64,000 nt of DNA from Pseudoalteromonas sp. P1-25 (GTDB taxonomy: Bacteria; Pseudomonadota; Gammaproteobacteria; Enterobacterales; Alteromonadaceae). Under the pieces are notes generated by a model. The model searched no databases. It was not told the origin of the DNA and worked only from the letters and a program-made list of their open reading frames with translations. Where the stretch lies: contig NZ_LKDW01000016.1 in the NCBI RefSeq assembly GCF_001401805.1, positions 27,253 through 91,252 on the forward strand, given 5' to 3'. Positions 9,845-17,345 of the stretch are shown one piece after another (position 1 is the stretch's first letter; the number at the start of each line of letters is the position of its first letter). The position numbers and the translations under genes were made by a program.

Positions 9845-9903
9845 GTCCAACAAGCGATTATGCAACACAAACTGCGTGTCGCATAAATACTAAAGTGTTA
9901 AGC
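9845..9903 (+). other. attC-like site (integron cassette recombination site)
   Basis: GTCCAAC at 9845-9851 fits the R'' consensus RYYYAAC, and GTTAAGC at 9897-9903 fits R' (GTTRRRY). Between them an imperfect inverted repeat (ATTATGCAACAC and GTGTCGCATAAAT) contains unpaired bases on one side, as in attC hairpins. Total length is 59 bp, typical of short attC sites. The next gene starts 23 bases later and stops inside another RYYYAAC motif at 10394-10400. No integron integrase is in the window, so this is a structural inference. Confidence 0.45.
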
Positions 9904-9925
9904 GTTTCTCTAGTATGGAGTTATC

Positions 9926-10399
9926 ATGGATAGATTATATTCCCTTTTGGCATTTGTTTTTTACTGTATTGGGGTTGCATTATTTCTTTGGGTATTTAGA
10001 AGCCCTATAAATGATTTATATGAAATATCATTAAATGGAATCGAAAGTACAGCCACAATAATTGACTCTAAAGTTAATACAACTAGGGGAAGAAAGGGAA
10101 AAACAAAAACTAAGTACAGTCATCAAATTCGTTATGCTAATAATAAAATCGCATGGATAAATCTAGATCGAATATATCCAAACCAGACTCAGCTTAATGT
10201 TGTTTATAGCAAAACCGATTATACGAACGTCAGAGTAGGTTTTGAAGGAGATTCCTTCTATGAACACCTAAAAGCAAAGTATGGTGTAGTTGGGATTATT
10301 GCTATTATTTTAACCTTATCATTCCTTTTTTATAATTGTTTAAAGTGGATTTACTTTTTTGTAATTAACAAACCGATAGTAAGTGCAAAAAACGCTTAA
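9926..10399 (+). CDS. Small membrane protein resembling DUF3592, in a cassette-like context
   Basis: A 157-residue protein with a hydrophobic segment at about 5-25, a beta-rich soluble region (about 38-105), and a second hydrophobic region at about 115-150. The pattern STATIIDSKVNT ... TKYSHQIRYANNK ... LNVVYSKTDYTNVRV resembles the DUF3592 domain found in many bacterial membrane proteins of unknown role. A GGAG Shine-Dalgarno precedes the ATG. The stop codon lies inside GCTTAAC (10394-10400), the form of an attC R'' box, and an attC-like site lies just upstream, so it may be a captured gene cassette. Function unknown. Confidence 0.6.
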   Translation: MDRLYSLLAFVFYCIGVALFLWVFRSPINDLYEISLNGIESTATIIDSKVNTTRGRKGKTKTKYSHQIRYANNKIAWINLDRIYPNQTQLNVVYSKTDYTNVRVGFEGDSFYEHLKAKYGVVGIIAIILTLSFLFYNCLKWIYFFVINKPIVSAKNA

Positions 10400-10543
10400 C
10401 AAGTGACTAAGGTTATGACTGTCCGCAATTGGCACTTTCCAGAAGTTTGACTTGGGCTAAATAGCACTAATTAATAGTAGGGGTGGGTTAGCTGAGTAGA
10501 ATGCGTATCAAGCCCACACACCACCCCCTTCAAATGTATTTAA

Positions 10544-11695
10544 CTAAGCATTAAGCTCTCTTTCATACTCATCGATAAAACTACCATAGTGCTGATAGAG
10601 TATATTAGGTGAAGAGTGCCCCATAAGTTTCGATACCTTCCAGTGATTTATTCCCTCAGAAATCAACTGAGATGCAAACGTATGTCTCATCTGGTAGGGG
10701 TAACGGTACTGTACACCGCAAGAGTCTAGTAAGTTTTTCCACCGGTGCTTTCTAAACGAGTCTTGGTTCCAAATTCTTTGCTGAGAATTTAAAAATAGGT
10801 ATTCAGAGTCATGTTTTTTCATTTCTATAGCTAATAGATCACAAACATCTTCAGAAATAGGAATTTTTCTTCGACCGGCTTTGGTTTTAGTTGCCTTAAC
10901 TATACCGTCAACAATAGCTTCGTAAATTGACACCTGTTTTGTTTTTAAACATACGTCAGCTTTTTTTAATGCAACCCACTCACTAGAGCGAATGCCTGTG
11001 TTGAATACAAGGCTTACAATTGCTCGTGTTGTCCCAGATGAACCGTTTATGATCTTGGCTTTTTCTAGTGGTGTGAATGGGTACACATCTTTATGTGCTC
11101 CCCTTGAGTCTATGTTATTTATTTTAGGTAAATATTCCCCTATTCGTATATTTTGAACAGGGTTTGATTTTATTAATTTATCGATCACAGCTCGAGCTAG
11201 GCAACAACGTAAAAATGAAATCCGGTTTGATAGCGTCTTTCTCGATACAGTTGATTTTTCGATTAGCTTTACAACATCAATGCTTTCTACTTCGGAAATG
11301 TTACAGTCCCACAATGGTTTTAATCCGTTTTTAGCTTTCTTGTACCCAGCAATCGTTGATTTTTCTAGCCCTCTCTCTATCCCCCTTTCAATATATAGGT
11401 TCATGTAATCAAGAACTTTTGCGTCGTTTGGGATAGTTGTAAATAGCTTTACTTTGTTAGATTTTGGAAAATGTTTGGCATAATCAAAAGTGTCATGCGC
11501 TATTTCATTTTTAATTTGGCCCAAAAAAAATCCTGCAGATTTTAGGCCTTGCTTATTAGGTATGAATGGTACTTTTTCTCTACATAAAACACCTTTGTAG
11601 GTGAAGGTGAGTTGGAATGATGTTGCTTCACCTTTTGAGTTGTAACGAATTACCACGCCCGAGGGCGGCTTAATTTTTTGAGTTTTTAATAGCAT
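10544..11695 (-). CDS. int: Tyrosine integrase, probable integrase of island 1
   Basis: A 383-residue phage-type integrase. The N-terminal part is an arm-binding plus SAM-like core-binding region (about 1-190). The catalytic domain has the box I Arg in VFNTGIRSSEWVALK, the Lys-turn region TKTKAGRRKIPIS, box II YQMRHTFASQLI, LMGHSSPNILYQHYG, and the nucleophile Tyr in the last of these. A small excisionase-like gene lies just upstream on the same strand, the usual int/xis arrangement. It is the only conventional integrase between the two copies of the att core, so it is the likely driver of island 1. It may alternatively belong to the adjoining plasmid-like module. Confidence 0.85.
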   Translation of the reverse strand: MLLKTQKIKPPSGVVIRYNSKGEATSFQLTFTYKGVLCREKVPFIPNKQGLKSAGFFLGQIKNEIAHDTFDYAKHFPKSNKVKLFTTIPNDAKVLDYMNLYIERGIERGLEKSTIAGYKKAKNGLKPLWDCNISEVESIDVVKLIEKSTVSRKTLSNRISFLRCCLARAVIDKLIKSNPVQNIRIGEYLPKINNIDSRGAHKDVYPFTPLEKAKIINGSSGTTRAIVSLVFNTGIRSSEWVALKKADVCLKTKQVSIYEAIVDGIVKATKTKAGRRKIPISEDVCDLLAIEMKKHDSEYLFLNSQQRIWNQDSFRKHRWKNLLDSCGVQYRYPYQMRHTFASQLISEGINHWKVSKLMGHSSPNILYQHYGSFIDEYERELNA

Positions 11696-11804
11696 TTTAG
11701 AGTTATCACTTTAATATTTTAATCTTATATATTTTATCCATAAAATACTGTATTTTAAGGATTCTTTGCTGCGAAGTTCAGCCCAAAATCCTTTAGTAAC
11801 TAAA

Positions 11805-11990
11805 TCACCCCCCTTGATTCTTAACCCATTCAGTTACACTATTTAGATCAACCCAACGCTCCCTGACGCCTTCAACTTTATAAAAATGTTTGCCTTCTAT
11901 CCACGCACCTCTCTGGATTCGAGATTCTACGGCTTTTTTACTTTCACCTGACTCTTCGCAATATTTGCTGATTAGTACTACGTCTATCAT
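11805..11990 (-). CDS. xis: Excisionase-like small DNA-binding protein
   Basis: A 61-residue protein with a winged-helix-like pattern found in phage excisionases: VLISKYCEESGESKKAVESR forms the recognition-helix region, and the short C-terminal WVDLNSVTEWVKNQ follows. An AGGAAA Shine-Dalgarno precedes the ATG by 6-7 bases. It lies about 110 bp upstream of the integrase on the same strand, which supports a role in the directionality of excision. Small size limits certainty. Confidence 0.65.
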   Translation of the reverse strand: MIDVVLISKYCEESGESKKAVESRIQRGAWIEGKHFYKVEGVRERWVDLNSVTEWVKNQGG

Positions 11991-11999
11991 TTAAATTTC

Positions 12000-12400
12000 C
12001 TAGAAATGTATTTGATTTTTTAAAAAATTCTCAACCTTTCTATCTACATATCGACATTTGAAATTTTTTTTTAAGTAGTTGAAGCAGTAAAAACTTAATA
12101 AAAATTAAAAAAACAATAAAAATAAAAAGACAATCCCTTTAAAATCAAAGTGTTGTATATTTTGAAAATATTTTGATTTTTTATCGATGATATTAAAGTT
12201 TTCGGTGTTTCTAAGATCTATTGTGTGTAATTTGACCTTAATTAGAGTGTGTATAGTTTAAAATATAACTCTGAGAAGATGCGGGAGGGTAAGGGTAAAA
12301 GCTTATTATTGAGTTGAGTGTCTATGCAGTGGCATGGTTAATTTAGCCACCCACTAAAAAAGGAATATTACTTTCTTACAATTGAATAGGGGGTTATATG
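12000..12400. other. AT-rich non-coding region
   Basis: Very A+T-rich, with many A and T runs and no credible gene. It separates the int/xis module from the replicon side and may hold promoters for the excisionase on the minus strand. Confidence 0.4.
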
Positions 12401-12407
12401 CAACCTA

Positions 12408-12503
12408 CTAACTTTCTTTATTGTGTGACAGAACAAGTTTTATCAAAATTAGCGTCAGTACTATCGCTGGTATTATCCAAATAAAATCAGTCATATTGTT
12501 CAT
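12408..12503 (-). CDS. Possible 31-residue hydrophobic peptide
   Basis: The minus strand encodes a 31-residue peptide beginning MNNMTDFIWIIPAIV, with a single strongly hydrophobic helix (about residues 7-24) and a charged tail HNKES. The size and layout recall small membrane peptides, including type I toxins that stabilise plasmids, and it lies beside a plasmid-type replicon. No convincing Shine-Dalgarno is visible and there is no homology evidence, so it may be a chance frame. Confidence 0.25.
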   Translation of the reverse strand: MNNMTDFIWIIPAIVLTLILIKLVLSHNKES

Positions 12504-12638
12504 TCTCGAGGTGAAAGGTCCTTAATCAACATTAATGATTTTTATTATTTTTGCAAATTTAGCCAACAAAAACGCAACTCTTCATTTTTACCCACCGCTT
12601 GGCCTAGTTAATTTCAGGACAATTAACGAGGACAAATC

Positions 12639-13031
12639 ATGAAAAACACTAAATCTCAATTTATTCGCCAATACGTTCGAGCAAGTAAATCCCCTTGGGA
12701 TGACAGCTCTACAATTTTATTGCTAGCAGATGTAGTTGACGAACAAAGTTTGGAGTTAAATTTCAATAATTACATCTATTTACATAGGGATAGCGTTGGA
12801 AAAATACTTGGGATTAGCATTTCAAATAGTATGTTAGAAAAAAATACGAGTTTTGAGAATAGATATTTAGAGGGAGTAGATATGACACTTTTTTTACTTG
12901 TCTACATAGAGCAAATAACACAGTTTTGTGAGCTCTTCTCTGAGGAGTTCCAGCAAATATTTATGCAAACGCCAACTACATTTTTTGCAGCAGCAGAGAG
13001 TGATTGGGTCGATATTATCGACAATGCATAA
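12639..13031 (+). CDS. Hypothetical acidic protein, 130 aa
   Basis: Not recognised. A clear Shine-Dalgarno (GAGG, about 9 bases upstream) supports the ATG at 12639, and a strong terminator follows its stop, so it is a real monocistronic gene. The protein is acidic, predicted mostly alpha-helical in its second half (MTLFLLVYIEQITQFCELF), and lacks a signal peptide. It belongs to the plasmid-like part of island 1. Confidence 0.55.
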   Translation: MKNTKSQFIRQYVRASKSPWDDSSTILLLADVVDEQSLELNFNNYIYLHRDSVGKILGISISNSMLEKNTSFENRYLEGVDMTLFLLVYIEQITQFCELFSEEFQQIFMQTPTTFFAAAESDWVDIIDNA

Positions 13032-13036
13032 CCCCC

Positions 13037-13065
13037 TAAGCAGACTGTAGTCTGCTTTTTTTTAT
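13037..13065 (+). terminator. Rho-independent terminator
   Basis: AGCAGAC at 13039-13045, loop TGTA, GTCTGCT at 13050-13056, then a run of eight T. It ends the 130-aa gene. Confidence 0.85.
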
Positions 13066-13160
13066 ATTTTTTTCGTAAACCGATTTAAATACCCATGCCT
13101 GATTATTACCTAATAATGAGTTATCGATTTTGATAACAAACCACACAAGGAAAGTTAAGT

Positions 13161-13445
13161 ATGGAAAATACATACGTATCAACATTGGATTTTTTAAATT
13201 TATTACACTCATTTAGCCGGGTAATCACCGCGAATGACCACCAGATAAACTTATTAGAATTACGCAGTGATAATGCGAATTTAGATGAGCTTTGGGAGGT
13301 AATTGGCCCTGAAATTACAGCGAATAAAGCGCTCAACCAGTATGCTATGCGAAAATTCACCTACGAGCTTATGCATGCTCTAATTAGCGACCCTGTAGAG
13401 CGTGTGGAGCTGCCGTGCGACTTTGAAGATGATGTTTTTGCTTAG
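13161..13445 (+). CDS. Hypothetical protein, 94 aa
   Basis: Not recognised. It is an acidic, mostly helical small protein (LLHSFSRVITANDHQINLLE ... ELWEVIGPEITANKA) with an AAGGAAA Shine-Dalgarno upstream of the ATG at 13161. It follows the terminator of the preceding gene, so it has its own promoter. It lies upstream of the replicon; a role in plasmid maintenance is possible but nothing in the sequence shows it. Confidence 0.5.
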   Translation: MENTYVSTLDFLNLLHSFSRVITANDHQINLLELRSDNANLDELWEVIGPEITANKALNQYAMRKFTYELMHALISDPVERVELPCDFEDDVFA

Positions 13446-13564
13446 TGTTAAATTGGAAATAATTAGCGATTGAAACTGAGGTCATAATAGTTATTTTCAA
13501 AATCAAAATAACAGCCTAATCATGTCTCCCCAAATATGCCGTGAATCATTATTTGCTGATTCGC

Positions 13565-13760
13565 TGCCCTAACTGCAATAGCGTTTAATAGGGCATTTTA
13601 CTCAGTTACTGAGTATCAAACCTGGGAGGAGGTCCTGCGCAAATACAGGATTTCGTTACGGTGGCTCAAAAGCGCAGTCATTGTAATAATGTTTGGCAAG
13701 GCGGCGTAGAGGTCAAATGCAAAAGGGAGGTAGATTTATATCTACCTCCCTTTTGCGTAT
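13565..13760 (+). ncRNA. Candidate structured RNA upstream of the replication initiator
   Basis: No reading frame, but successive hairpins: GCCCTA with TAGGGC (about 13566-13594), TACTCAG with CTGAGTA (13599-13615), TCCTG with CAGGA around 13634-13655, CTGCGC with GCGCAG further apart, and finally a perfect 17-bp stem (13719-13735 with 13740-13756, loop TTAT) whose right arm ends in CCCTTTTGC. The last hairpin could be a terminator. The layout suggests a small RNA or structured leader, perhaps controlling replication. Confidence 0.4.
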
Positions 13761-13799
13761 TTCAGTAAGGCAGTCAGTTCACTCAGTAGTTTCATTACA

Positions 13800-14060
13800 A
13801 ATGATAGTGGTGAGGTAAAAAAAATAAAAAATAATTAATTTATTTTTTAACCGTCAGAAATAAATTAATAAAAAATAGAAAGTGGCAAATGTGCCTTTAT
13901 TTTTATTTTTTCTATTTTAATACTTTTAGAGGATGTTATCTTATTGAAATTAAATAAAATATTTACTGTGTTTGTGGGCGATTTATATGTTTATTGTGGC
14001 ACTTTATACGAAATGAGTAGGCAATTTATACGGTTTAGGGGGGCACTTTACCGTGAATAA
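13800..14060 (+). other. Iteron-type replication origin (oriV)
   Basis: Four direct repeats of the form GGC-R/A-C/A-TTTATAC-G occur with GGC beginning at 13977, 13998, 14020 and 14042, so the spacing is 21-22 bp, two turns of the helix. They follow an A+T-rich stretch (13800-13970), which also contains an inverted half-copy (GGCAAATGTGCC, 13884-13895). The array lies about 100 bp upstream of a Rep_3 initiator gene. This is the classic arrangement of a theta-replicating plasmid origin. Confidence 0.7.
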
Positions 14061-14155
14061 ATAAAAATTTTATTAACCAAAAAACTTACCGAAATTTCTT
14101 TTATTGGTTGAGCCGCGGTTAGCATAACTGCATCAACTAGAAATAAGGTAGTGAC

Positions 14156-15118
14156 ATGAGCAGTAAAAATTCTCCAAAAATTGTTTTCGCCAATAAGCTA
14201 TTACATGCGGGTTATTCGCTAGAGATTAATGAGCAGCGGTTAATAAATCTCGCGTTGTCTAAAACTAATTCCAAAAAGTCTAACCCAGGAAAAATTCTGA
14301 TTTATCCAACGGAATATGCCCAGTGTTTCGGCCTCAATAAAAGCAGTGTCTATGAGCAGCTGAGCGCAGCTGCAGAGTCACTCAGAGATAAATCTGTCAC
14401 TATTTTAGACGATAAAGGTGAAGCGGTATCAATCCCGTGGGTGAGCAATGCCACATACGAAAAGGTGAAAAATCAGGGCTCGTTTATCACATTGGAGTTT
14501 TCAAAAGAAGTTGAGCCGTATATTTTTAATATTGAGGGTGATTTCACAGAGTTATTTTTTCATAATACAGTAAAATTAAATAGCCTAGCATCATTTCGGC
14601 TTTACGCACTTCTAAATAGGGTGCGAAATTACCCTAATTACAAACGACGGGACGCGGTAGTTGTGAATTTTCAATTACCAGAGATGAAACATAAATTATT
14701 TTTATCTGAATCATATGGAGCATGGCGGGATTTTAAGTCGCGTGTATTGTTACCTGCTATTGAAAAAATCAATGCCCACACAGATATATGCGTAACGTTT
14801 AAGCCGCTAAAAGTGGGTAACTGTATTACTGCCATTGAGTTTGCGTACAGCACTCAATGCCCTAGTAAAAGTGAACATATAGCTAGGCCAAATCTATTTC
14901 GCCGCCCTAGAGTTAAAAAAGGGTCAGCTAAAGAGGGCGAGTGGGCTCGTGCAAACCTCACGTTATTAGGAACCTATGAGCTGTTAAAACAGAATCAAAA
15001 TCCTACTTTTAAGCTGAAAAAAGCAGATGTAAGGCGTTGCGTGGAATATGCAAAAATCCTTGGTGACGATGAATCTAAGATTTTTTACTCTAAACAATTG
15101 AATAAAAAACAACCATAA
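14156..15118 (+). CDS. rep: Rep_3-family plasmid replication initiator
   Basis: A 320-residue initiator of the RepB/Rep_3 superfamily, which binds iterons through two winged-helix domains and recruits the host replisome. The N-terminal winged helix (about 10-130) begins with the family-like KIVFANKLLHAGYSLEINEQ and contains LIYPTEYAQCFGLNKSSVYE. The second domain (about 135-240) has FHNTVKLNSLASFRLYALLN, close to the family hallmark L-x-S-x-x-x-x-R-L-Y-x-L-L. An iteron array lies directly upstream. It appears intact, so island 1 may be able to replicate after excision, or it captured a plasmid. Confidence 0.85.
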   Translation: MSSKNSPKIVFANKLLHAGYSLEINEQRLINLALSKTNSKKSNPGKILIYPTEYAQCFGLNKSSVYEQLSAAAESLRDKSVTILDDKGEAVSIPWVSNATYEKVKNQGSFITLEFSKEVEPYIFNIEGDFTELFFHNTVKLNSLASFRLYALLNRVRNYPNYKRRDAVVVNFQLPEMKHKLFLSESYGAWRDFKSRVLLPAIEKINAHTDICVTFKPLKVGNCITAIEFAYSTQCPSKSEHIARPNLFRRPRVKKGSAKEGEWARANLTLLGTYELLKQNQNPTFKLKKADVRRCVEYAKILGDDESKIFYSKQLNKKQP

Positions 15119-15142
15119 CGCATTAATGTTTATACTACTGCA

Positions 15143-16021
15143 TTACGAGTAAAACATTTTTTCAATTTCAGAACAAAGTTTAGTTCGGTATATTATTGAG
15201 GCACGCAGCAGCTCAGCATCACTTTCACTGAGAAGTGGTGCGCGCGACTTTTTGTCGTAACGTTCAGGTAGCTCCGTAAATAGCTGCTCATGTAAACGTT
15301 TAATGTCATCAAAAATTTTGACCGACTGAGAGAATAAAAAAATCTTACTGTAATCGTTATTTTTTAACGAGGCCAAATATTTTAGTAAAATAGCCTGCCG
15401 TGCCGTTTTATTTTTAAATGAGTGCTCAATTTCAACTGCTGCAATAGAGCCATCGAGGAGTCGTACAGCACCATCTATCGTTCGCGTATCAGATAGGTTA
15501 TTAATACGTTTAAATTCAGGCTCAGTAATAAGCCCATTCCACATGGGCGCGTATGTTTCATCACTTTGATAGTTATGTATACCGCGCAGCATGACAAATG
15601 CGTTAATCAGGTTATGCATAACATTATTTTGATTGAACTGCAGAGCAGGGTTTTTATTACTCCTAAAATATACGTCGATGCCCATTAATTCCTCGGCAAA
15701 TTTGGCTGCAGTATAGGTAGGCACGTAGACACGACCGTCAGGGCTTCGGTGTGTTTTTACCACACGCAGCAAACTGTCCTTTTCTAGCCGGTTCAGATGC
15801 TCTAATGCTAACCGATGATTAATGCCGTAGAGCCAGCGAATAATCCCTGGTGTAACAATGGAAAACCGAATAGCAATTAAAGCGGTTAATCGTGTTCGGT
15901 TAACCCCTTTTTGATGATTGTTTACGCCTGGATAATACCGCATATCAATATCAAAATAGCGAGGGTAGTGAGTATGAAGAGTGTTGTTCGTTTCCAAATT
16001 TATTGATGGTTGCTGAGTCAA
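15143..16021 (-). CDS. Hypothetical winged-helix protein with possible nuclease-like C-terminal half
   Basis: Not firmly recognised. Residues about 35-120 read as a winged helix (TRLTALIAIRFSIVTPGIIR ... ALEHLNRLEKDSLLRVVKTH). The second half has TRTIDGAVRLLDGSIAAVEI, where D and E-x-E are spaced as in restriction-endonuclease-like folds. This organisation recalls replication-relaxation or mobilisation proteins of plasmids, but that is an impression only. It is convergent with rep (25-bp gap), and its upstream region is the hairpin-rich segment at 16110-16620, which might be its target site. No signal peptide or membrane segment. Confidence 0.5.
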   Translation of the reverse strand: MTQQPSINLETNNTLHTHYPRYFDIDMRYYPGVNNHQKGVNRTRLTALIAIRFSIVTPGIIRWLYGINHRLALEHLNRLEKDSLLRVVKTHRSPDGRVYVPTYTAAKFAEELMGIDVYFRSNKNPALQFNQNNVMHNLINAFVMLRGIHNYQSDETYAPMWNGLITEPEFKRINNLSDTRTIDGAVRLLDGSIAAVEIEHSFKNKTARQAILLKYLASLKNNDYSKIFLFSQSVKIFDDIKRLHEQLFTELPERYDKKSRAPLLSESDAELLRASIIYRTKLCSEIEKMFYS

Positions 16022-16830
16022 TTCAAAAATCCTTTTGGTGAGTTAATTAGTAAAAGTAACTAGCACCGCAACACAAAAATTATCATCATTTTATAATTAT
16101 ATTGTCGTTTTTCATCCCGAGATGCTCTTACAGCATGCACGGAATCATTGTCGCGATAATTATCGCAACAAAAAGCAGCTTTCAGCTGATGGCCTCGTCG
16201 CTTCGCTACTCAACCATAGGGCCTAAAACGCCCGCCAGCTCTGGTTGTTGCTCCGCAACGAGCTGGCTCAACGCGCTATCGCGCTAGCGTTGTAGACCCT
16301 GCGCGAATGTACGAGCTACGCTCCGTACTAACCGCCATACTGCCGCGCCTGACAATGCAATGGGTGCCCCATAATTTGCATTTTTCATCTGCTGTAATTT
16401 TCTACGAAAATAGATGGTTCGATATCAATTTTTGCAAAATTTTAATCGAATTTCGCTGATGCGAAACACTATCGCGGTTAGTACAGACCAGCCTGTACAT
16501 TCGCGCGACTCCACACATTTCCGGCTTCGCCTCCAATGTATTACGCGAGCTATTGGTCTCATTCTGAGACGCTATTTTGCAGTTTTTCGTGCCGAAAAAT
16601 GCGTTTTTAATAAAGTCTTTCAGACAAAACCGCCTTCAAATTAAACTTATTAATGAACTTTTTAGATAAAGAGGAAAGGTTTTTTGCTTAAAAAAATTAA
16701 GTGAAATAGAAGAAAAGTGAATACCTTATTCAAACTTTTTGTTGCTGAGCTTCGCAGTCAAACAAGTTTGATTTTTATCACGAAACCATTAAATTTGAAA
16801 GTATAAATTAATAATTAATAAGGTTTAAAC
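16022..16830. other. Non-coding hairpin-rich region, possible transfer or replication site
   Basis: No gene is supported in these 809 bases. The segment 16120-16330 is richer in G+C than its surroundings and packed with inverted repeats: palindrome GCGATAATTATCGC (16153-16166); GCCAGCTC (16234-16241) with GAGCTGGC (16260-16267) enclosing GTTGC-TCC-GCAAC; CAACGC (16269-16274) with GCGTTG (16287-16292); and TACGAGC with GCTCCGTA near 16310-16330. It lies between the winged-helix gene and a small operon. An oriT or single-strand origin is possible. Confidence 0.45.
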
Positions 16831-17016
16831 ATGAAAAACGACGCTAATGATATTGCTATTAACCCAGCCAGCGGTCTGCCTATTACTAATGCGAGCGCTA
16901 ATATCGTAGATGTTGGTGGCAATGTGATAGGCCAGCTAGACAGAGTAATGACAGTGCACGAAATAGAAGGGTCAATAGAGGACGATTATTTTGATGCATT
17001 TGATGACGGCTTTTAA
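16831..17016 (+). CDS. Hypothetical acidic small protein, 61 aa
   Basis: Not recognised. It encodes a short acidic protein with a VDVGGNVIGQLDR core and a DDYFDAFDDG tail. No strong Shine-Dalgarno is seen, but its stop overlaps the next start by one base (TAATG), which suggests that both are translated. No signal peptide or membrane segment. Confidence 0.45.
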   Translation: MKNDANDIAINPASGLPITNASANIVDVGGNVIGQLDRVMTVHEIEGSIEDDYFDAFDDGF

Positions 17017-17261
17017 TGCTCAAAATCTTAAAAGCTATCCGTGGTTATCGAATAGAAACTATCTATTCGACTATTGCTTTTAGTGGCTCTGCTATACTGT
17101 TTTTACAGTACCAACTAACTCAAAATTTTGCCTGGTTTATAGCTTTGAGTTTGTTTTGCACTAAACTGATAACAGGTATCTATAACTACGAATATTATCG
17201 AAAAAGTAATACCCCAAGCATGAAGGTCATGCTTAAGCATCTCCTTATTAAATTTGTATAA
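17016..17261 (+). CDS. Hypothetical small membrane protein, 81 aa
   Basis: Not recognised. The ATG shares its A with the TAA of the preceding gene, so the two are coupled. The protein has two hydrophobic segments (about 18-35 and 38-58) joined by a very short turn, with basic residues at both ends, so both termini probably face the cytoplasm. A hairpin terminator follows. An acidic soluble partner plus a two-helix membrane protein could be an immunity, toxin or plasmid-stability pair, but there is no direct evidence. Confidence 0.45.
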   Translation: MLKILKAIRGYRIETIYSTIAFSGSAILFLQYQLTQNFAWFIALSLFCTKLITGIYNYEYYRKSNTPSMKVMLKHLLIKFV

Positions 17262-17285
17262 CCCTTGTTTATTTGTCCTAAACAC

Positions 17286-17319
17286 AAAGCGCCCTGATTT
17301 TATCAAGGCGCTTTTTTAG
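17286..17319. terminator. Bidirectional hairpin terminator
   Basis: AAAGCGCC and GGCGCTTT flank an inner TGATTTTATCA, followed by TTTTTT on the + strand. It separates the convergent 81-aa gene and the 247-aa gene. Confidence 0.75.
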
Positions 17320-17345
17320 TTTATAAGTATTTAAATGCTTTTAAA

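Noticed and set aside
10480..10530. GGGGTGG/CCACCCC inverted repeat beyond the int stop as a terminator
   Set aside because: The loop is long and no T-run follows on the minus strand; evidence too weak to list.
13977..14055. Repeats at regular spacing considered as a CRISPR array
   Set aside because: The repeats are short, the spacing is 21-22 bp and they adjoin a rep gene, so iterons explain them; no cas genes are present.
16102..16644. Two short frames (61 and 76 aa) in the hairpin-rich region
   Set aside because: They coincide with inverted repeats, lack ribosome sites and read as non-coding sequence.
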